DNA of 63,276 nt from Actinomadura sp. KC06 (GTDB lineage Bacteria > Actinomycetota > Actinomycetes > Streptosporangiales > Streptosporangiaceae), in the NCBI RefSeq assembly GCF_004348735.1, contig NZ_SMKT01000037.1, forward strand, positions 1 to 63,276, given 5' to 3'. A program made the position numbers and the translations under genes. Numbering within the stretch: position 1 is the first letter of the stretch; every line of letters begins with the position of its first letter. Under the pieces are notes generated by a model. The model made no database searches. It worked only from the letters and a program-made list of their open reading frames with translations, and was not told the origin of the DNA. Shown one piece after another: positions 58,938-63,276 of the stretch.

Positions 58938-60365
58938 CTAGGAGGTGCCGGCGACCACTTCCGTTTCTGTCTCGGGGACGGTGGGCGAGGACGGCCTGGT
59001 GCGGCGCGGGTTCATGCCAAGGGCGGCGATCGCGGCGACCGCCATGAACCCGGCGACCGTCAGCCAGGCGTTCACGTATCCGTTGTGCGCGTCGGCGTAG
59101 CCGTGCGGGGTGCCGAGGACGGCGACGGCGAGGCTGACGCCGAGGACGCTGCCGATCTGGCGGCTCATGTTCACGACGGCGCTGCCGGTGGCGTAGCGGT
59201 GGGACGGCAGGTCGACGGCGGCCGCGGACAGGATCGTGGGGAGGGCGAGGCCGACGCCCGTCCCGCCGATGAGCCAGCCCGGCAGCAGCTCGGTGGTGTA
59301 GGCCGGCGCCGGGCCGAGGCTCATCGCGATCATGACCACGCCGAACGCGCAGAGCATGCACCCGACGGCGGTGATCAGACCGGCGGGGACCCGCGCGGCG
59401 GCCAGCCGGCCGGCGACGAGGGCCATGATCGGCACCATCAGCGGGCCGGGCGCGACCGCGAGCCCGGTCTTGATGGGCGAGTAGTGCCAGATCTGCTGCA
59501 TCCAGAGGACGCCGAGCAGGAGGTTGGCGGCGAACGCGACGGTGAAGAGCAGGATCGTCGCGTTCGACCAGGAGAACGTCCGGACGGCGAGCAGGGACGG
59601 TTCGATCACCGGCGCGGGGTGGCGCAGAGAGCGGAGCCAGAACCAGGCGAGGCCGAGGAGAGCTCCGGCGATGACGATCGTGGTCTGCTCGCCCGGCCAG
59701 TCGTTGATCTTCACGAGGCCGAGGGCGAGGAGCGCGACCGCGAGGGTGAGCACCGCGGTGCCGGGCAGGTCGGGGACGCGGGCGGCGGCGCCGTCGCGGG
59801 AGTCGGGGACGAAGCGGAGCGCGAGCAGCGTCACCGCGATCCCGATCGGGATGTTGACCTCGAAGACCCAGCGCCAGGAGACGTCCACCAGGACGCCGCC
59901 GACCGCGGGGCCGGCCGCGGCGGCGAGCGCGGCGGACGCGGACCAGATCCGCACCGCGCCGGCGCGGCGCGCGGCCGGGTACGCCGACAGCAGGAGCCCG
60001 AGGCTGGTGGGGATGAGCGCGGCGGCGCCGACGGCCTGGAGGACGCGGAACCCGACGAGCCACCACAGGGACGGCGCGACGGCGCACGCCTGCGAGGCGA
60101 GCGTGAAGATGAGGAGCCCGGCGATGAGGCCGGGCTTGCGGCCGTAGCGGTCGGCGAGCCGTCCGAGCGGGACGAGCAGCGCGGCGAACACGATCGCGTA
60201 CCCGTTGAGCACCCAGGAAAGGTCGGCCATCGACTGGCCGGGGAAATCGCGTCCGATGTCGTTGAACGCGACATTGACGATGAACAGGTCGAGGCCCGCC
60301 ATGAAGGAGGCGACGGAGAGCACCGCGAGCACCGGCCGGGGGCGCACCTGACTTTGTTCCACCAT
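58938..60365 (-). CDS. DHA2-type (EmrB/QacA) MFS drug exporter
   Basis: The 475-residue protein has 14 predicted membrane helices. The DHA2 N-terminus is MAGLDLFIVNVAFNDIGRDF. Motif A is VPLGRLADRYGRKPG. The loop-5 antiporter motif C appears as AALAAAAGPAVGGVLVD. It expels lipophilic compounds in exchange for protons. ATG 60365 is the start; it lies within the spacer of a CCTGACT/AGTCAGG dyad, and the divergent HxlR gene probably represses it. Confidence 0.93.
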   Translation of the reverse strand: MVEQSQVRPRPVLAVLSVASFMAGLDLFIVNVAFNDIGRDFPGQSMADLSWVLNGYAIVFAALLVPLGRLADRYGRKPGLIAGLLIFTLASQACAVAPSLWWLVGFRVLQAVGAAALIPTSLGLLLSAYPAARRAGAVRIWSASAALAAAAGPAVGGVLVDVSWRWVFEVNIPIGIAVTLLALRFVPDSRDGAAARVPDLPGTAVLTLAVALLALGLVKINDWPGEQTTIVIAGALLGLAWFWLRSLRHPAPVIEPSLLAVRTFSWSNATILLFTVAFAANLLLGVLWMQQIWHYSPIKTGLAVAPGPLMVPIMALVAGRLAAARVPAGLITAVGCMLCAFGVVMIAMSLGPAPAYTTELLPGWLIGGTGVGLALPTILSAAAVDLPSHRYATGSAVVNMSRQIGSVLGVSLAVAVLGTPHGYADAHNGYVNAWLTVAGFMAVAAIAALGMNPRRTRPSSPTVPETETEVVAGTS

Positions 60366-60412
60366 AGTCAGGGAGGCTAGCGAGCGCCCTGACTTTGGTC
60401 AAGCGAAGTCAG
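60347..60412. promoter_or_regulatory. Two CTGACT dyads between exporter and HxlR genes
   Basis: CCTGACT/AGTCAGG (60347-60353 and 60366-60372, 12-nt spacer) covers the exporter start codon. CTGACTT/AAGTCAG (60389-60395 and 60406-60412, 10-nt spacer) lies just upstream of the HxlR start. Both begin with CCTGACTTTG. The pattern fits cooperative repression by the HxlR protein of its own gene and the exporter. Confidence 0.7.
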
Positions 60413-60430
60413 CAGGTTTATAGTGGACGG

Positions 60431-60916
60431 GTGACAATCGCACTTGAGGGGCACTTCGCCGACCGCGACAGCTGGTCGATGCAGAACTGCCCGGTCGCGA
60501 GGACGCTGGCCGCGCTGGGCCCGCCGTCGGCGGTGCTCGTCCTCAGCGAGGCCTACTTCGGGACCAACCGGTTCGGCGACTTCGTCCGCAATCTCGAAAT
60601 GACCGAATCGGCCGTCACCGCACGGCTGCGGCACCTCGTCGACGCCGGCCTGCTCAGCCGGGAGCCCTACCAGGAGCCCGGGCAGCGGACGCGCTACGAG
60701 TACCACCTGACGAAGATGGGCCAGGATCTCGCGCCGACCCTCGTCGGGCTCATGGAATGGGGCGAGACCTACCTGCCCGGCGAGGAGGGCCGCCAGGTCA
60801 TGCTGACGCACGCCGGCTGCGGCGAGCCCGTGACGGCGCAGGTCCGATGCGCGGACGGCCATGACGTCGGGGTGGACGAGATCATCATGCGCCCGCCCCA
60901 GCCCGAAGAGGAGTGA
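60431..60916 (+). CDS. HxlR-type winged-helix regulator
   Basis: The 161-residue product starts at GTG 60431. The HxlR/DUF24 domain has CPVARTLAALGPPSAVLVLS, RFGDFVRNLEMTESAVTARL and LRHLVDAGLLSREPYQEPGQ, then RTRYEYHLTKMGQDLAPTLV. Cys34, conserved at this position in redox-sensing HxlR proteins, is present. The C-terminal extension has two further Cys (HAGCGEPVTAQVRCADGHDV), perhaps a metal or redox site. Operators precede it and the divergent exporter. Confidence 0.9.
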   Translation: MTIALEGHFADRDSWSMQNCPVARTLAALGPPSAVLVLSEAYFGTNRFGDFVRNLEMTESAVTARLRHLVDAGLLSREPYQEPGQRTRYEYHLTKMGQDLAPTLVGLMEWGETYLPGEEGRQVMLTHAGCGEPVTAQVRCADGHDVGVDEIIMRPPQPEEE

Positions 60917-60938
60917 CGGAGGCCCGTCGGCAGGGCGG

Positions 60939-61607
60939 CTAGAGGCGGCGGCTGGAGCCGCCGGCGAGCCGCAGCGCGTGCTCGACCAGCGACACCAGCA
61001 CCTGCTTCGCCGACACCGTGTGGCGCGCGTCGCACAGCAGGACGGGCACGTGCGGGTCGATGTCCAGCGCCATCCGGATCTCCGGCGGGTCGTAGCGTTC
61101 TGCGTCGTCGAAGCAGTTGACGGCGACGACGAACGGGGTGCCCTTCTGCTCGAAGTAGTCGATGGACGCGAAGCTCGCCATCAGCCGCCGCGTGTCCGCC
61201 AGGACGACCGCGCCGAGCGCGCCGCGCGACAGCTCGTTCCACATGAACCAGAACCGCTCCTGGCCCGGCGTCCCGAACAGGTAGATGGCGACGCCGTCGC
61301 GCAGGGTGATGCGGCCGAAGTCCATCGCCACGGTCGTGGTCGTCTTGGCGGCGACGCCGTCGAGGTCGTCCACGCCGACGCCGACGTCGGTCAGCGCCTC
61401 CTCGGTGCGCAGCGGCCGGATCTCGCTGACCGCGCCGACCAGCGTCGTCTTCCCGACGCCGAACCCGCCGGCGACGAGGATCTTCAGCGCGACGCGCGGG
61501 CCGTCCAGCCGTTCGTCATGGTCCTCGGGGGCGTCGGCGGGCTCCGGCGCGTCCCGGGCGTCGAGCGTGTCCGGCTGGGGCGGGGGGTCAGAGCGCGCGG
61601 AGTTCAT
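60939..61607 (-). CDS. cvnD: Conservon Ras-like GTPase (CvnD)
   Basis: The 222-residue protein has G1 LVAGGFGVGKTTLVG, a switch region with TTTTVAMDFGRITL, G3 YLFGTPGQERFWFMWNEL and G4-like VAVNCFDD. The G3 Gly-Gln-Glu arrangement of small GTPases (GTPGQE) is kept. It is the fourth gene of the conservon (A sensor, B Roadblock, C DUF742, D GTPase), a membrane-associated signalling assembly known from Streptomyces development. ATG 61607 overlaps the DUF742 gene by 20 bp. A disordered Asp/Pro-rich N-terminus of about 35 residues precedes the G domain. Confidence 0.95.
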   Translation of the reverse strand: MNSARSDPPPQPDTLDARDAPEPADAPEDHDERLDGPRVALKILVAGGFGVGKTTLVGAVSEIRPLRTEEALTDVGVGVDDLDGVAAKTTTTVAMDFGRITLRDGVAIYLFGTPGQERFWFMWNELSRGALGAVVLADTRRLMASFASIDYFEQKGTPFVVAVNCFDDAERYDPPEIRMALDIDPHVPVLLCDARHTVSAKQVLVSLVEHALRLAGGSSRRL

Positions 61608-62076
61608 CGAGCACCCTCCTGAGCAGGTTCGGATCGGTGTGCGGCGAGCCCGCGTGCGGGCCGCCCGCCTGCGCGCCCGCGTGCGGCAGGCGCGTCTCCG
61701 GCAGGCCGGTGAGCGGGTCGCCGAGGGGATCGGACCACCGCTGGACGTCCACGAGCCCCGAGTCGATCAGATCGCCGACCAAGACGCGGATCACGCCGAG
61801 CGGCAGGTCGAGGTCCGAGGCGAGGTCGGCGAGCGCGTGCGGGCGGCGGCACAGCGCCAGCAGCCGCCGCTGGTGGCGCGACAGCCGGCCGGGATCGGCG
61901 GGCCGCCGGCCGGTCGCGACGAGGATCGCCACGATGTCCAGCGGCTCGCCGTTCGGCCGGGTGCGGCCGCGGGTCACCGCGTAGGGGCGGACGATGGGTC
62001 CGGCGGCGGCGTCCAGCCACCGTTCCCTGCCCGGGCCCCCGTGGTCGGGGGCGCCGGCCGCGTCGCCGGGGTCCAT
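61588..62076 (-). CDS. cvnC: Conservon DUF742 protein (CvnC)
   Basis: The 162-residue product has the DUF742 core IVRPYAVTRGRTRPNG, then LDIVAILVATG, LSRHQRRLLALCRRPHALAD and LPLGVIRVLVGDLIDSGLVD. This winged-helix-like protein links the Roadblock and GTPase partners in conservons. ATG 62076 (GTG 62079 directly before it is possible) lies 6 bp from the cvnB stop. It overlaps cvnD by 20 bp. Confidence 0.94.
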   Translation of the reverse strand: MDPGDAAGAPDHGGPGRERWLDAAAGPIVRPYAVTRGRTRPNGEPLDIVAILVATGRRPADPGRLSRHQRRLLALCRRPHALADLASDLDLPLGVIRVLVGDLIDSGLVDVQRWSDPLGDPLTGLPETRLPHAGAQAGGPHAGSPHTDPNLLRRVLDELRAL

Positions 62077-62082
62077 CACACG

Positions 62083-62544
62083 TCACCTGGTCCCTGGTCC
62101 CGGCCCTGGCCCTGGCCCTGGCCCCGGGCCTGGTGGCGGGGTGGGGCCGTGCTGCCGGACGCCCGTGGACAGCTGCCTGCCGACGCGCTTGACCAGCATC
62201 GTCATCTCGTAGGCGACCAGGCCCGCGTTCGCGCCGACCTCGCTGAGCAGGGCCAGGCAGCTGTTGGCTCCGGCGGGGACGACGAAGAACAGCCCGTCGT
62301 CCATCTCCACGAGCGTCTGCCGGATCTCGCCGGAGTCGAGCTGCGCCCGCGCCCCGGACGCGAGGCTCTGGAAGCCGGCCGCGAGCGCCGCCAGGTACTC
62401 GGCGTCCTCGCGGCCGACGCCCCGGGACATGCCCATGACGAGCCCGTCCCGCGACAGGACGACGACCTTGCGGACCTGCGGGACCCGGTCGACCAGGTCG
62501 TCCAGGAGAAAGTTCAGCTCGGTCGCGACTCCCTGGCGGCTCAT
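62083..62544 (-). CDS. cvnB: Conservon Roadblock/LC7 protein (CvnB)
   Basis: The 153-residue product has the Roadblock/LC7 fold: ELNFLLDDLVDRVPQVRKVV, LSRDGLVMGMSRGVGREDAE, YLAALAAGFQSLASG and LVEMDDGLFFVVPAGANSC. The C-terminal about 20 residues are a (PG)n repeat (PPPGPGPGPG), encoded by GGCCCT hexanucleotides at about 62091-62132, which is unusual for CvnB. ATG 62544 overlaps the cvnA stop by 4 bp. Likely regulates nucleotide cycling of CvnD. Confidence 0.94.
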   Translation of the reverse strand: MSRQGVATELNFLLDDLVDRVPQVRKVVVLSRDGLVMGMSRGVGREDAEYLAALAAGFQSLASGARAQLDSGEIRQTLVEMDDGLFFVVPAGANSCLALLSEVGANAGLVAYEMTMLVKRVGRQLSTGVRQHGPTPPPGPGPGPGPGPGPGTR

Positions 62545-63276
62545 GATCGTCCTTCCGTGTCGTCCATCGGGTCCTCGTCGTCGTCCCTGCCGCGCAGCCA
62601 GCCGGCCTGCAGCGAGGCGAACAGGTCGCGGGACGCCTCCGCCGAACGCGCCTCCCATGAGGCGACCGCGTCGTCGGGGGGCGCGTCCGCGGAGCCGGAT
62701 CCCGCGGCGAGGACCTCGGCCTGCGGGGCGGTGTCGCGCAGCTGCGGCGCCAGGTTGCCGCCGCGCACCCGGCGCGGCAGCGGGGCCCGCCCGCCGTTGC
62801 CCGCCTGCATCTGGGCCTGCGCCTGCGCCTCGCCGAAGGACGGGGGCGACTCGAACGCGCCCGTCGCCGTCGCGCCGCCGTAAGGGTCGTGACCGTAGGG
62901 CGGGATGTGCGGGCCCGCGGCCTGGAACGGGCGCGTCGCGTCGTACAGGGGCGTCCCGTAGGGAGGTGTCTCGTGCGGTGGTGGCTGGTACGACGGCGAC
63001 GGCGGGGTCTCGTACGACGGCGGGGTCTCGTACCGCTCGTACGAGGGCCGGTCCTCGGTGGACGGCGGCGCGTTGAACCCCGCCGTCGCGTCGTACTCCG
63101 GCGGATCCGCGAGGGACGCCGGCGCATCGGGCGCCACGGTGTCGTCAAGGGGGGCGACGGTGTCGTAGGTCGGCGCGTTGAGCATCGCCGTGGACGCGGG
63201 CCCCTCCGGCGTGGGCCAGACCTTCATCGAGCCGTTCCGCACGGACGCCCCGTTCTCCGAGCGGGCGGGCGCGGGG
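62541..63276 (-). CDS. cvnA: Conservon sensor protein (CvnA), C-terminal part only
   Basis: The frame is open to the window edge with no start in the first codons, so this is the 3' end of a longer gene. The visible 245 codons encode only the low-complexity Pro/Tyr/Thr-rich tail (YETPPSYETPP, YGTPLYD, HIPPYGHDPYGG) and a final acidic helix region (ASRDLFASLQAGWLRGRDDD). This tail is characteristic of conservon sensor-kinase-like proteins, whose NIT sensor and HATPase domains would lie to the right. Identified from its position before cvnBCD. Confidence 0.85.
   Translation of the reverse strand, partial: PAPARSENGASVRNGSMKVWPTPEGPASTAMLNAPTYDTVAPLDDTVAPDAPASLADPPEYDATAGFNAPPSTEDRPSYERYETPPSYETPPSPSYQPPPHETPPYGTPLYDATRPFQAAGPHIPPYGHDPYGGATATGAFESPPSFGEAQAQAQMQAGNGGRAPLPRRVRGGNLAPQLRDTAPQAEVLAAGSGSADAPPDDAVASWEARSAEASRDLFASLQAGWLRGRDDDEDPMDDTEGRS

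Overview
The window is 63 kb of very GC-rich chromosome from a filamentous actinomycete. It has strong third-position GC, frequent GTG and TTG starts, and an actinobacterial run of metG, tatD, an rpfB-like gene, ksgA and ispE. It also has an XRE/DUF397 regulator pair and, at the right edge, a conservon (sensor, Roadblock, DUF742 and Ras-like GTPase genes). Together these point to Streptosporangiales, perhaps an Actinomadura-like genus; that placement is inference from gene content. No CRISPR array, rRNA operon, insertion sequence, integrase or biosynthetic cluster is visible. One tRNA gene (Gln, anticodon TTG) lies at the left edge.

Left part (0-12 kb): tRNA-Gln and a C-terminally truncated HTH gene; a fatty-acid desaturase translationally coupled to a TetR regulator behind a double dyad operator; then a block apparently tied together by a repeated MarR-type operator (core TCTTGA-N2-TCAAGA). 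That block holds a VOC protein, trans-aconitate methyltransferase, a patatin, an MMPL transporter in an operon with a NarL-type two-component system, and a TamR/PecS-like MarR regulator. An ABC-F protein and two tiny membrane proteins follow. From 12 to 19 kb lie ispE, a GH26-like lipoprotein, ksgA, a resuscitation-promoting factor, tatD and metG.

Middle part (19-36 kb): five envelope-glycosylation genes (four GT-C type multi-pass membrane proteins including Pmt, and one DPM-like GT2 enzyme) with rsmI among them; an MFS exporter divergent from a LacI regulator; and a cell-wall/beta-lactam block with a class A beta-lactamase lipoprotein, a MecA-like penicillin-binding protein, a LysR regulator and a second class A-like serine hydrolase without signal peptide.

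36-46 kb: a large protein with two AAA-type modules beside an orphan ArdC-like/DnaG-core/Toprim protein, an amidase, then phosphoketolase and acetate kinase (xylulose-5-P or fructose-6-P to acetyl-P to acetate plus ATP) behind a long leader with two strong stem-loops. 46-51 kb: conserved small genes, an anti-sigma-type ATPase, XRE plus DUF397, and an AraC/hydrolase/DHFR-like operon. 51-55 kb: a 1171-residue indolepyruvate ferredoxin oxidoreductase divergent from an Lrp/AsnC regulator.

Right part (55-63 kb): the most novel-looking segment. A membrane-anchored degenerate Ser/Thr kinase is translationally coupled to a small membrane protein carrying what looks like the same extracytoplasmic domain, and is followed convergently by an orphan glutamate-type solute-binding lipoprotein. 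This may be a ligand-sensing system analogous in architecture to GlnH-GlnX-PknG. Next come a DHA2 exporter with an HxlR regulator and paired operators, and the conservon, whose sensor gene runs off the end of the window.
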